From the NCBI GenBank assembly GCA_001429555.1, contig LMSR01000003.1:1-64000 (forward strand): DNA of 64,000 bases. Direction: 5' to 3'. The position numbers were made by a program, and so were the translations under genes. The stretch's first letter is position 1; each line of letters begins with the position of its first letter. This document shows positions 26,249-35,340 of this stretch, piece after piece. This DNA is from Nocardioides sp. Soil797 (lineage in GTDB: Bacteria > Actinomycetota > Actinomycetes > Propionibacteriales > Nocardioidaceae). The notes under the pieces were generated by a model, which searched no databases, had not been told where the DNA came from, and saw only the letters and a list, made by a program, of their open reading frames with translations.

Positions 26249-27786
26249 TGCCCACCACCACCCGCCGGAACCGTGGCGCCGGCCGCGACATGGCCGCCCT
26301 GCTGTCGGACTTCGGCCACGACCTGCCCACCATCCCCACGCTCGCCCCGGAGGCCAAGGAGCCCCGGATCTTCAAGTACGCCCCGCGCCGCGGTGCAGCC
26401 CGCCGCGGCCGCGGCTGGGCGCCCGCCTCCGCCCCGGCGCAGGCCTGGCGCATGACCAGCGACCAGGCGCCGGTGTTCTGGCCGTTCGTGTCCGCGCCGG
26501 CGCTGCCTCCGACCGGGGCACAGATGGGCGTCGACCAGCTCTCCGGCGGCTCGTTCTACTGCGACCCGTTCGGGTGGGTGCTGCGCGACGACGTGCCGGC
26601 GACCAACCCCAACATCTTCCAGTTCGCCAAGCCGGGTAGTGGCAAGTCGGGCACCACCAAGGCGTTCTGCACCCGGATGATGCCGTTCGGCTACCGCACC
26701 CTGGTCACCGGCGACGTCAAGGACGAGTACGAGTCGCTGTGCCGTGCGCTCGGTGTCGAGCCCTTCGTCATCGCCCCCGGGTTCTGGGCCCGGGTCAACC
26801 CGCTGTCCATGGGGCCGCTCGGCGATGGGTGGGAGAAGCTCTCGGCTGAGGAGGCGCAGCGGCGCGCCACCATCATCTTCAAGCGGTGGCTGGTCCTCGT
26901 CCGCGGCCTGGTCGGGTCCATGAAGATCGACGACGAGCGACGGGTGCCGTTCGGCCCCGACGAGAGCGACGTCGTCCGCAACGCCCTGGCGATCCTGACC
27001 GGCTACGCCGCCGGCAACACGGTGCTGCAGGAGACCACCATCCCGCGGCTGTGGGACCTGCTCCGCAACCCCACCGAGGAGCTCGTCCGGGCCTGCGAGT
27101 ACGCGAACACCCGCCAGTTCCTCGACGAGACCCGGCTGCTGCGCAACGCACTCGGCGAGCTGGTCACCGGCACCCTGGCCGGCCTCTTCGACGACTTCAC
27201 CAACATCGAGGTCGACTGGCGTGCCCCGATCCAGTCGTTCAGCCTCTCCCGGCTCGACGGCCTGGGCGATGAGGCCGTGGGCATCGCGCTGCTGTGCATG
27301 AACTCCTGGGGCCGCGGCCTGCGGGAGATCGCCGAACCCGGCGACCTGCGCATCGTCGTACGCGACGAGGTCTGGAAGCAGATGCGCCTCGGAACCGCCG
27401 CGGTGGCCAGCTTCGACGCCGACCTGCGGCTCTCCCGCGGCATGGCCGGCAAGGGTGGCGACATCCAGTTCTGCAACCTCCACAAGCCCTCCGACCTGCT
27501 CTCGGTCGGCGACGCCGACTCCCAGGCCGCGATGATCGCCAAGGACCTCCTCGAGCTGGCCGACATCAAGATCCTCGGCGCCCAGAAGCCTCGCGTCGCC
27601 CGCGAGCTCGACTCGATGCTCGGGCTCGGTCCGATCGCCCAGGACCTCGTCTCCGGGTGGGCGATGCAGGACAAGGGCCGTGCGCTGTGGTGCATCGGCG
27701 ACGCCACCTACAAGGTCCAGACGGTGCTCCACCCGCTGGAGAAGAAGCTCTACTACACCAACGAGGCCATCGAGGCCGCCGGCTGA
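26248..27786 (+). CDS. VirB4-type conjugation ATPase
   Basis: 512 aa cytoplasmic motor of the T4SS. Walker A KPGSGKSGTTK near residue 133, Walker B around LRIVVRDEVWKQM (about 370), followed by QFCNLHKPSD and the arginine-finger-type C-terminus. It lacks the usual VirB4 N-terminal domain, which is provided by the preceding SCO6880 protein. ATG 26248 is coupled to that gene; the much longer open frame to the left is an artefact of GC bias. Confidence 0.9.
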   Translation: MPTTTRRNRGAGRDMAALLSDFGHDLPTIPTLAPEAKEPRIFKYAPRRGAARRGRGWAPASAPAQAWRMTSDQAPVFWPFVSAPALPPTGAQMGVDQLSGGSFYCDPFGWVLRDDVPATNPNIFQFAKPGSGKSGTTKAFCTRMMPFGYRTLVTGDVKDEYESLCRALGVEPFVIAPGFWARVNPLSMGPLGDGWEKLSAEEAQRRATIIFKRWLVLVRGLVGSMKIDDERRVPFGPDESDVVRNALAILTGYAAGNTVLQETTIPRLWDLLRNPTEELVRACEYANTRQFLDETRLLRNALGELVTGTLAGLFDDFTNIEVDWRAPIQSFSLSRLDGLGDEAVGIALLCMNSWGRGLREIAEPGDLRIVVRDEVWKQMRLGTAAVASFDADLRLSRGMAGKGGDIQFCNLHKPSDLLSVGDADSQAAMIAKDLLELADIKILGAQKPRVARELDSMLGLGPIAQDLVSGWAMQDKGRALWCIGDATYKVQTVLHPLEKKLYYTNEAIEAAG

Positions 27787-27807
27787 GGCGCTCGGGACTG
27801 ACCTGTC

Positions 27808-30800
27808 GTGAAGAAGCTGCTGCTCGCCGGACTGCCGGTCCTGATCATCTTCATGGGCCTGCCGTTGCTGGTCTCCCTGATGGTGGTCATGAGCACGACC
27901 GCGGCCGCGGAGTGCCGGACCCAGACCAACCAGAGCGCCCCCACCGAACTCGGCGACCTCGGCGTCATCGACGGGCCCGTGGGCGGCCCGGTCAAGGGCA
28001 AGGTCACCCTGGCGCAGGCCAACATCCCGCGCCGGTCCGGCCTCGATGGCTTCCGTGCGTCCATGCCCAAGGTCCTCTCGACCAACCCCGACTTCGTCAC
28101 CCTGAACGAGGCAAGCGGGTGGACCCTTGCGCAGATCGAGGCCGCCGCCCCCGGTTACGGAGCGTTCCGGGTCTCCGACCACACCGGCGACAACAACTCC
28201 ATGGGCAACGTCGTGCTCTGGAAGCGCGACACCTGGTCCAAGGCCAACGGAGGCCGGGTCACCCTCGTCGTCGACGACAACACCTACTACCAGGGCCGGG
28301 CGGTCACCTGGGACCGGTTCGCCACCTGGGTCATTCTCGAGCGCGCTGACGGCGCCGTGGTCTCGGTCATCTCGACCCACCACATGACCAACCCGCACAA
28401 GTGGCCCCGGCAGCACGGCAACCCGCCGCTGACCCGGCCCCAGCAGTACGGCGCCGGGATGGACATCCTGCTGCAGCTGCGCAACTCGCTGGCCACCCAC
28501 GGCCCGGTGCTCATCGGTGGCGACATGAACACCCACGCCTCCTACACCAACCTGCCGTGGGCGGCGGCCGCGAAGATGAAGGCCGCCGGTTACGGATGGC
28601 ACGACCACGCGGTCGACTTCGTCTTCTTCCCCCAGCACCAGGGCGTGCGCCTCGAGCGGGGATGGTCCGGAACGATGGTCTCCGACCACCACTGGATCTC
28701 GGCCCGCCTCTCCATGAACGGCGCCGGCCCCGAGAGCGCCCCCGCGCCCGCGGCCACCAGTGATGGCGTGGTGAACGTCGCCCACACCACGAAGACGGCG
28801 GCCGAGCCGCCATCCGGCGACGTGCTCGCCCAGCTGATGCGGCTGCGGTTCGCCTCCAGCTACCCGACCATGACCGCCGAGCAGGCACGCAACGCGATCA
28901 CCATCGCCCAGGTCGCCCGCGACCTCCAGGTGCCCCGCCGCGGGCTGCAGATCGCCATCGCCACCGCGATCCAGGAGTCCAAGCTGGTCAACCTCACCGG
29001 CGGCGACCGCGACTCCGGCGGCCTGTTCCAGCAGCGCCCCTCTCAGGGCTGGGGAAGCCGCGCCGAGGTCACCAACCCGGTGCTCGCCGCACGCGCCTTC
29101 TTCGGTGAAGCCCAGCACACCGGCAACCCCGGGCTGCTCGACATCCCCGGCTGGCAGAACATGCCGCTGACCCAGGCTGCCCAGGCCGTGCAGCGCTCCG
29201 GCTTCCCCGACGCCTACGCCCAGTGGGAGGACGTAGCCGGCGACATCACCGACCTGCTCGGCGGCGACCTGCCCGACCTTCCCGACGACGGCACCACCAC
29301 GAACGTGGCCAACTGTCAGGGCGAGACCATCAGCCCGGTCACCGTCGGCACCCTCAACCTGCTCGGCGCTGGCCACACCGACAAGGCGGGGGAGCGGCCC
29401 GGCTTCGACACCTGGGACAAGCGACTGCCCGGCGCCATGCGCACGATCGAGAACGCAGGCGTCACCATCGCCGGCCTCCAGGAGGTGCACGGTCCGCAGG
29501 CCAAGGCACTGGAGAACCAGTACGCGGCCAAGTGGGGGATCTACCCCGCCAGTGGGAAGGCACAGAACCGGGTCATCTGGGACCGCAACGAGTGGAAGCA
29601 GACCGACGGTCGCCTCGTCGACATCCCCTACTTCGACGGCAAGGACGTCGGCATGCCCCTGGTGCAGCTGACGTCGACGACCACCGGTCAGGTGATCTGG
29701 GTCTGGAGCATCCACAACCCCGCCAACACCCACGGGAACGCCGCCGAGCACCGCAAGGAGGCGCTGCGCCGCCAGCTGGCCACCATGACCGACGTTGCCG
29801 GCACCGGCATCCCCGCGGTGATCCTGGGCGACTTCAACGACGGCAAGGACGGCAACGACTCCTCACACTGCGCGCTCACCCCCGAGCTCACCAACGCCTT
29901 CGGCGGGTCGGCAGAGCCGTGCAAGAAGCCCAAGAAGGCCGCCCCGATCGATCACATCTACGGCGCCAACCTGACCTGGGCCAGCGCCGAGGTCGACAAC
30001 AGCACGCAGGCCAGCAAGATCGCCGACCACCCGCTGGTCATCGCCACCACCGCCGGCAGCAGCGCGGGCTGTGCGGTGGCCCAGGCGACCAACTACAACC
30101 TCGGCCCGGTCAAGCCGCAGTTGACGCAGCTGGTGAACATTCTCGGCCCGATGTTCGACATCAAGACCGTCGGCGGCTACCGCGAGAGCGCCACCGACCC
30201 CGACGGCCACCCGGCCGGGCTGGCGGCCGACTTCATGGTCCCGCTCACGCCCGCCGGCAAAGCCCAAGGGGACGCGCTCGTGGCGTACGCCCAGGCCCAC
30301 GCTCGCGAGCTCGGGATCGACTACATCATCTGGTACCAACGCATCTGGTCGGTCGCGCGAGCCGACGAGGGCTGGCGGCGGATGGAGGACCGGGGCTCGG
30401 CCACCGCCAACCACATGGACCACCCGCACATCAACGTGCTGCCCGACGCCAAGGTCACCCCGATCGGCCTCGAGGGCGCCTCCTGCGACGAGGTGGTCTA
30501 CCCGGTGCCGGCGAAGTACATCGGCACCGACAACCACAACTGGCACGAGACCGGCCCCTACTGGACCAACTGGCACACCGGCACCGACTTCTCCGCGCCC
30601 TGCGGCACGACCGTCTACGCCGCCCACGCCGGCACCATCGAGATCGACACCAGCCAGGGCTGGGCAGGCCCGCAGCTGGTCAAGGTCACCACCGGCGCCG
30701 GGTCCCTGACCACCTGGTACGCGCACATGCAGAGCGTCACCGTCAGCCGCGGCCAGACCGTCGCCGCCGGCGAGCCGATCGGCCAGATCGGCAAGGAAGG

Positions 30801-30927
30801 CAACTCCTCCGGGTGCCACCTCCACTTCGAGGTCCACCTCAAGAACGGCTCCATCTACGGCCCCGACAACGTCGACCCCTCGGCCTGGCTGGCGAAGAAC
30901 GCCTCAAAGCCGACCCGCGCCGTCTGA
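27808..30927 (+). CDS. Secreted five-module protein: two nuclease-like domains plus three cell-wall hydrolase modules
   Basis: 1039 aa, GTG start, N-terminal membrane/signal helix (about 2-32). Module 1 (about 69-305) is an endonuclease/exonuclease/phosphatase (EEP) fold with NIPRR, LNEAS, STHHMT, GGDMN and SDHHW. Module 2 (about 365-470) is lytic-transglycosylase-like with AIQESKL. Module 3 (about 510-750) is a second EEP domain with GLQEVHG, LGDFND and DHIYG. Module 4 (about 760-885) resembles D-Ala-D-Ala carboxypeptidase/ARB_07466 (GGYRES, AADFMV). Module 5 (about 897-1030) is an M23 endopeptidase with HTGTD and HLHFEVH. Key residues are intact in all five. Equivalent genes in other T4SS carry only wall hydrolases. 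Confidence 0.85.
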   Translation: MKKLLLAGLPVLIIFMGLPLLVSLMVVMSTTAAAECRTQTNQSAPTELGDLGVIDGPVGGPVKGKVTLAQANIPRRSGLDGFRASMPKVLSTNPDFVTLNEASGWTLAQIEAAAPGYGAFRVSDHTGDNNSMGNVVLWKRDTWSKANGGRVTLVVDDNTYYQGRAVTWDRFATWVILERADGAVVSVISTHHMTNPHKWPRQHGNPPLTRPQQYGAGMDILLQLRNSLATHGPVLIGGDMNTHASYTNLPWAAAAKMKAAGYGWHDHAVDFVFFPQHQGVRLERGWSGTMVSDHHWISARLSMNGAGPESAPAPAATSDGVVNVAHTTKTAAEPPSGDVLAQLMRLRFASSYPTMTAEQARNAITIAQVARDLQVPRRGLQIAIATAIQESKLVNLTGGDRDSGGLFQQRPSQGWGSRAEVTNPVLAARAFFGEAQHTGNPGLLDIPGWQNMPLTQAAQAVQRSGFPDAYAQWEDVAGDITDLLGGDLPDLPDDGTTTNVANCQGETISPVTVGTLNLLGAGHTDKAGERPGFDTWDKRLPGAMRTIENAGVTIAGLQEVHGPQAKALENQYAAKWGIYPASGKAQNRVIWDRNEWKQTDGRLVDIPYFDGKDVGMPLVQLTSTTTGQVIWVWSIHNPANTHGNAAEHRKEALRRQLATMTDVAGTGIPAVILGDFNDGKDGNDSSHCALTPELTNAFGGSAEPCKKPKKAAPIDHIYGANLTWASAEVDNSTQASKIADHPLVIATTAGSSAGCAVAQATNYNLGPVKPQLTQLVNILGPMFDIKTVGGYRESATDPDGHPAGLAADFMVPLTPAGKAQGDALVAYAQAHARELGIDYIIWYQRIWSVARADEGWRRMEDRGSATANHMDHPHINVLPDAKVTPIGLEGASCDEVVYPVPAKYIGTDNHNWHETGPYWTNWHTGTDFSAPCGTTVYAAHAGTIEIDTSQGWAGPQLVKVTTGAGSLTTWYAHMQSVTVSRGQTVAAGEPIGQIGKEGNSSGCHLHFEVHLKNGSIYGPDNVDPSAWLAKNASKPTRAV

Positions 30928-30955
30928 TCGCTGCCGGGCCCGCCCGGCACATAGG
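30924..30955 (+). promoter_or_regulatory. Two-box promoter motif, copy 3 (VirD4 pair)
   Basis: CTGATCGC (30924-30931), 16-bp spacer, CACATAGG (30948-30955) followed by TGACC. It starts in the last codons of the five-module gene and lies 35 bp before the ATG at 30991, giving the coupling-protein genes their own promoter. Confidence 0.65.
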
Positions 30956-30990
30956 TGACCAGCCAGAACTTTCGACCACGAGGTGAATCC

Positions 30991-31593
30991 ATGCAGAGAG
31001 AGCGCCGCCGCGACCCGTACCCCTGGACCTGGGAGATCCCCGTCGCCGTCGTCCTGGCGACGCTGTTCGTCATCGTCATCGGCATCCAGCTCGGCCGATC
31101 GGTCGCGAACCTGCTCGCCGGCGCTGGGTGGACCTGGCCCGACGCCAACGCCGGCGCGTTCCCCTCGCCGATCGGGACCGCCTTCTGGACCAGCCTCCCC
31201 GGCGTACTCGGCGGCCACGCAGACGCCGGGCTGCCCACACCCTCCCCCGGCGGGCTGGCTGGTCGTGGTCTGGTGTGGGCCAGCCTCGCGGTGACCGAGG
31301 CCGCGCTGCTGACCGCCACGATCTGGGTTGGCGTGTGGGCCTACCAGCGCTGGGGCCCGGGACGCATGCGCGGCATGGCCACCGCCGCCGAGGCCGAGAA
31401 GCTGCTGGGCGTCACCCGGCTGCGCAAGGTCGCCGGCATCGTCCGGCCGGACCTCTACGGCAAGCACGCCACCGCCGCGGCGGCGCCCGTCCAGCGCGCC
31501 GCCGGCGACCTCACCGAACAAGCCGGGCCGCAGCTCGGCCACGGGCTCAGCCCGTGGCTCCTGGACGGCCGCCGGACGAAGGAGGAGCGATGA
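30991..31593 (+). CDS. Membrane partner of the VirD4 coupling protein
   Basis: 200 aa with two membrane helices (about 14-38 and 90-112) separated by an external loop, and a basic cytoplasmic tail containing AEKLLGVTRLRKVAG. Together with the next gene it looks like a split VirD4/TraG: membrane anchor here, ATPase there. ATG 30991 follows GAGGTG; an earlier in-frame start would overlap the promoter motif. Confidence 0.7.
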   Translation: MQRERRRDPYPWTWEIPVAVVLATLFVIVIGIQLGRSVANLLAGAGWTWPDANAGAFPSPIGTAFWTSLPGVLGGHADAGLPTPSPGGLAGRGLVWASLAVTEAALLTATIWVGVWAYQRWGPGRMRGMATAAEAEKLLGVTRLRKVAGIVRPDLYGKHATAAAAPVQRAAGDLTEQAGPQLGHGLSPWLLDGRRTKEER

Positions 31594-33068
31594 AGCTGAG
31601 GTTCAACCCATGGGACGTCGGCTGGCGCATCGGCGACGCGCACGAGCCGCGCGGCGGGGAGCTGTGGGTGCCGTGGGACCGCACCGCCGGCGTGATCGGT
31701 CCGCAGGGCTCCGGCAAGACACTGGACCTGCTCACCCCGGCGCTGCTAAGTGCCCCGGGCGCTGCTCTGGTGACGCTGACGAAGGTCGAGGACCTGCTAC
31801 TCAGCCTCACCGAACGTTCCCGCGATGACCGGCCGTGCGTGGTGCTCGACCCGTTCGGGCTGGCCGAGGGCGTCGTCGACGAGCTGATCTGGGACCCGAT
31901 CGCCGGCTGCGTCGATCCGAAGGTCGCCGAGCGGCGAGCCAAGGCATTCACGGCCGGAACGGTCAAGGGTGCGATCACCGGGGGCACCGGTGACGATGCT
32001 GCACGGTTCTACGCCGCGGAGTCCGCGAAGGTGCTGCAGGGCTACTTCCACGCCGCGGCGCTGACCGGCAAGACCCTCGAGGACGTCCTGCAGTGGGTCG
32101 CGAATCCCACCGCGGCCACCCAGCCGATGGAGATCCTGCGCCGGCACCCGCACGCCGAGCCGTTCTGGCACGGCCTGCTGCACGGTGCGCTCAACGGCGA
32201 CGACCGCACCGCCGGCAACACCGTCACCACGGTGCAGCAGGCGGTGTCGCTGTTCTTCCAGGCCGACATCCGGCGCCGCTGCGTGCCCAGCCCGGGGCAC
32301 CCGGCCACCGATCTGGCCGACGTGATCCGTCGACGCGGCACCATCTACCTGCTGGGCCGCGAAGATCCCTACGCCTCGGCCAGCCCGCTGATGACCGCGG
32401 TGGCCGAGCACGTCCTGGACACCGGGCTGCTGCTGGCCAACAGCTCCCCGTGGGGTGGCCGGCTGTGTCCGCCGCTGGTCTCGGTGCTCGACGAGCTGCC
32501 GTCGACCGCCCCGCTGCCGACCCTGCGGACCCGGATGGCCAACGAGCGGGCCCTGGGGCTGTCGTTCATCTGGGCTGCCCAGACCCGGCCCCAGCTGACG
32601 AGCATCTTCGGCGAGCACGAGGCTCGGGCGCTGCTCGGCCTCACCAACACCCTGGTGATGTTCGGCGGGTCCAAGGACGTCGCGTTCAACCAGGAGATCT
32701 CCGACCTGCTCGGAACGGTGCGCATCGGCCGAGTCACCCACTCGACCGGTGGGTTCAACGGCGGTAGCCGCAACTTCTCGGGCGACGACATCCCGATCAT
32801 GCGGCCCGAAGAGGTCCGCCAGCTCCCCGAGCGGCGCGCTCTGGTGATCGCCGAGAACGGCAAGCCGATCATCGCGGCTCTCCACCGCTGCGTGGAAGGC
32901 AATGCCGGCGAGAAGCTTCTGGCCGACCAGCGGGCCCTGCGGGCGCGGTTGACCAACGACCGCCGCATGGTCATCACCCCGGAGGCCCGGGCCACCGCTG
33001 CTCTCGTCGAGGCGCGCCGCCTCGGCTTCGTCGACGACGAGACCGAATCGACAAGGAGTGAGCTGTGA
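31590..33068 (+). CDS. VirD4/TraG-type coupling ATPase
   Basis: 492 aa, no membrane helix of its own. Walker A GPQGSGKT near residue 34, Walker B SVLDELPSTAPL near 302, and FIWAAQTRPQL typical of TraG/VirD4. It would bring the relaxase-DNA complex to the channel. GGAGG precedes ATG 31590, which overlaps the previous stop by 4 nt. The stop is coupled to the next gene by GTGA. Confidence 0.9.
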   Translation: MKLRFNPWDVGWRIGDAHEPRGGELWVPWDRTAGVIGPQGSGKTLDLLTPALLSAPGAALVTLTKVEDLLLSLTERSRDDRPCVVLDPFGLAEGVVDELIWDPIAGCVDPKVAERRAKAFTAGTVKGAITGGTGDDAARFYAAESAKVLQGYFHAAALTGKTLEDVLQWVANPTAATQPMEILRRHPHAEPFWHGLLHGALNGDDRTAGNTVTTVQQAVSLFFQADIRRRCVPSPGHPATDLADVIRRRGTIYLLGREDPYASASPLMTAVAEHVLDTGLLLANSSPWGGRLCPPLVSVLDELPSTAPLPTLRTRMANERALGLSFIWAAQTRPQLTSIFGEHEARALLGLTNTLVMFGGSKDVAFNQEISDLLGTVRIGRVTHSTGGFNGGSRNFSGDDIPIMRPEEVRQLPERRALVIAENGKPIIAALHRCVEGNAGEKLLADQRALRARLTNDRRMVITPEARATAALVEARRLGFVDDETESTRSEL

Positions 33069-33763
33069 CGACCGAACAGGCTCGACGGGCCGCACCCAAC
33101 CCGATGGTCTACGCGTTCCCCGTGCCCGGGGAACAGGTTCGGCTGGCCTACCGCGAGCTCCACATCGCCATCAACGGCACCGAGGAGCAGAAGAAGGCGC
33201 TGGGCAACCACGCCTTGCTGCCGCGGCCCTGGGAGCCGGCCACGTGCCTGGACCCCGAGCTGCGCCACGGGCTGTGGGAGTGGCTCGAGGACGTCGTGAT
33301 CTGGCTCAACCGCGAGTACACCTGGGACGTCTCCGGGCTCATCCCCAGCTGCTGGCCCCTGCACCCGCACCTGGTCCACGAGATCGCGGTCCTGGCGGAC
33401 CAGCGCCGCCGCGCCGGACTCGCGATGACCAGCGACGCCCTCGAGGAGTGGCACCGCTACTGCCTGCCGGCGTTCGCCGACCGCATGCGGAACAGGCTGA
33501 GGGCCCACTGCGACGACGAGCACAAGAGCTGGCCGGCCAAGCCGCGGCACAACGAGCACCTCGGCGAGGCCAGCACCCAGCGGCGTGAGAACGCCTTCGC
33601 CCACGACGTCGACGCGCTGCCCGTCAACCGGCGGGCCTACGAGCAGTCGCCGCCGGCCGCTCGACCGCGCCTGGTCGAGGTCGACCTGGACACCGGCGAG
33701 ATCAAGGAAGACCCGCTCGGTGCGCAGCCGCGCACCCGAACTGAGAAGGGACCGCGCGAATGA
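33065..33763 (+). CDS. Hypothetical T4SS accessory protein (DUF4913-like)
   Basis: 232 aa, soluble, tryptophan- and histidine-rich. LWEWLEDVVIWLNREYTWD and SCWPLHPHLVHEIAVLADQR recall the actinobacterial DUF4913-type proteins often found beside VirD4 genes, but the match is by eye only. Coupled to the coupling-protein gene by GTGA and to the next gene by ATGA, so it likely acts with the coupling protein. Confidence 0.6.
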   Translation: MTTEQARRAAPNPMVYAFPVPGEQVRLAYRELHIAINGTEEQKKALGNHALLPRPWEPATCLDPELRHGLWEWLEDVVIWLNREYTWDVSGLIPSCWPLHPHLVHEIAVLADQRRRAGLAMTSDALEEWHRYCLPAFADRMRNRLRAHCDDEHKSWPAKPRHNEHLGEASTQRRENAFAHDVDALPVNRRAYEQSPPAARPRLVEVDLDTGEIKEDPLGAQPRTRTEKGPRE

Positions 33764-34128
33764 GCGAGGCGACGATGCAGATGAAGGAGCGGTCGGAGGC
33801 CATCGGTCGCGCACAGCGCGCTCTCAAGGCCCTCGGCGAGCACCCGCGCTCGAGCAAGAAGGAGCTCGGGCACGCGCGCGAGCACCTCAACGCCTGCTAC
33901 TCCCACGGCTCCGGCGAGTACGTGTGGAACGCCGTGGCGCAGGTCGAGGCGATGGCCGGGCGGCGCTACGGCGTCCCCAGCAGCGAGGAGCACCGCCAGC
34001 TGGTCGACGCGGCCGGCGACCTCGAGGAGCCTGCGACAGCAACGCGGGGTCGCGCGGCCGAGGACCGTGCCGTCGCGCCGGCGACGGCGGCGCCCGATCT
34101 GGGACTCGCTCCCACCGCGTCGAGATGA
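33760..34128 (+). CDS. Small hypothetical protein after the coupling genes
   Basis: 122 aa, hydrophilic; the first 90 residues are predicted helical (RAQRALKALGEHPRSSKKEL), the rest is Ala/Pro-rich and disordered. No domain recognised. Start overlaps the previous stop by 4 nt. The following 147 nt to 34275 contain only a small dyad TCAGA-N5-TCTGA (34225-34239). Confidence 0.55.
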   Translation: MSEATMQMKERSEAIGRAQRALKALGEHPRSSKKELGHAREHLNACYSHGSGEYVWNAVAQVEAMAGRRYGVPSSEEHRQLVDAAGDLEEPATATRGRAAEDRAVAPATAAPDLGLAPTASR

Positions 34129-34275
34129 CGCCGAAGGCTGCGTTCGGTGCGCCGATCGGGCTCAGAACGTCGCTGAGAGGCCGGAAACCGGGTCTGATGG
34201 GCACGGCGGCGCGGCCGCGTTGTGTCAGAGCGATTCTGAGCGATCCCGACGCCTCGCCGGGCAAGGCTTAGCGCC

Positions 34276-35094
34276 ATGTCCGACCCGGTGCCCTACGTGC
34301 TCCTCATCGTCGTGGCGATCGCCTACCTGGCCGGCGCGGTCCTGGTGGTCGCGGCGCTGGCCAAGGTCACGGTCGCCTGGTCTCAGGGATGGCGCACCCG
34401 CGGTGTCGCCGAGCCGGTCGACCAGGCGCTGCAACAGCGAGCCGCCGCGGCGATAACGGTGGTCGCTGAGCGCGCGAAGGTGGCTGCGCCTGCCACCGAC
34501 GTCGTCACCATCCTCGGTGCTCCCACCGGTGTCGCCGACCGCGCCGTGGGTGACGGCGGGCTGGCCGTGACCCGCTTCCGCGCAGGACACCCGGCCACCG
34601 TTGTGTTCGCCCAGGTCGCGCTCACCGGGCTCAGCTGCGCCGCCGTGCAGAGCCTGGCCGCGCACGCCCACGTCATCCGCCGCGATCGGACCCCGCCTGC
34701 GGCGCGCTACGCGTGGGTGCTCGGCTACCTGGTGCTCGTGCTCGCCGGCGCCAGCCTCACCGTCACCGCGGTCGTGGCCGCGCCACACCTGGCCGGTCCG
34801 GCGACGGTGGCCACGATGAGCGCCGCCGTGGCGTTCCTCGGCCTGCGCGTCACCTTCGCCCGGCGGGAGGAGATCGCCGCCGACCTGTTCGCCATCGACC
34901 TGACGCGCGACCTGGACGCCGCAGCCGAACTGATGCGGTTCTACGAGGACAACGTCGTCCGCCAACTGCCCGATGGTGCGCTCGGCCGAGCGTGGGCGCA
35001 CCTCGAGCGGCGCTGGTTCGCTAGCCACCCCGAGCCGCAGGCGCGGCTCGCCGCCATGCACCGCCACTTGGCCAGCGGGGTAACCGAGAGGTAG
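34276..35094 (+). CDS. Membrane protein resembling a degenerate M48 peptidase
   Basis: 272 aa with an N-terminal membrane helix (about 5-30) and two more near 140-185. The sequence around residues 120-132 (SLAAHAHVIRRD) aligns with the M48 zinc motif but has AAHAH where HExxH is expected, so the catalytic glutamate and one histidine are gone. REEIAADLFAIDL and SHPEPQARLAAM still match the later M48 motifs. A non-catalytic membrane scaffold is more likely than a protease. Confidence 0.6.
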   Translation: MSDPVPYVLLIVVAIAYLAGAVLVVAALAKVTVAWSQGWRTRGVAEPVDQALQQRAAAAITVVAERAKVAAPATDVVTILGAPTGVADRAVGDGGLAVTRFRAGHPATVVFAQVALTGLSCAAVQSLAAHAHVIRRDRTPPAARYAWVLGYLVLVLAGASLTVTAVVAAPHLAGPATVATMSAAVAFLGLRVTFARREEIAADLFAIDLTRDLDAAAELMRFYEDNVVRQLPDGALGRAWAHLERRWFASHPEPQARLAAMHRHLASGVTER

Positions 35095-35124
35095 GCGACC
35101 ACAGGCTCGGCGTCCTGTACGGCG

Positions 35125-35340
35125 TCAGCCTCGGTCGGTCAGCTCGAGGGTCAGCCCGAGCGCTTGGGCGATCTTGACGATGGTGGCGGTGGTGACGTCG
35201 CTGTCAGCTTCGACCCGGGCGATCGTGGGACGCGACAGGCCGGCCGCCTGGCCTAGTTCTTCCTGCGACCATCCACGCTTCTTGCGGGCCTCGCGGATGA
35301 CTGCGCCGAACAGCGGGCGGACGGGATGATCGGCATTCAT
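35125..35340 (-). CDS. XRE-family regulator coupled to the restriction operon
   Basis: 71 aa with a single Cro/CI helix-turn-helix (WSQEELGQAAGLSRPTIARVE). Its start overlaps the hsdR stop by 4 nt, so it is the last gene of the hsd operon. Small XRE proteins linked to restriction systems can act as controllers; a pair of direct repeats before hsdM would be a suitable target. An orphan antitoxin-like protein is an alternative. Confidence 0.75.
   Translation of the reverse strand: MNADHPVRPLFGAVIREARKKRGWSQEELGQAAGLSRPTIARVEADSDVTTATIVKIAQALGLTLELTDRG

Noticed and set aside
35090-35102. TAGGCGACC after the M48-like gene as a promoter box
   Set aside because: It includes that gene's stop codon and has no TGATCGC box 24 bp upstream.
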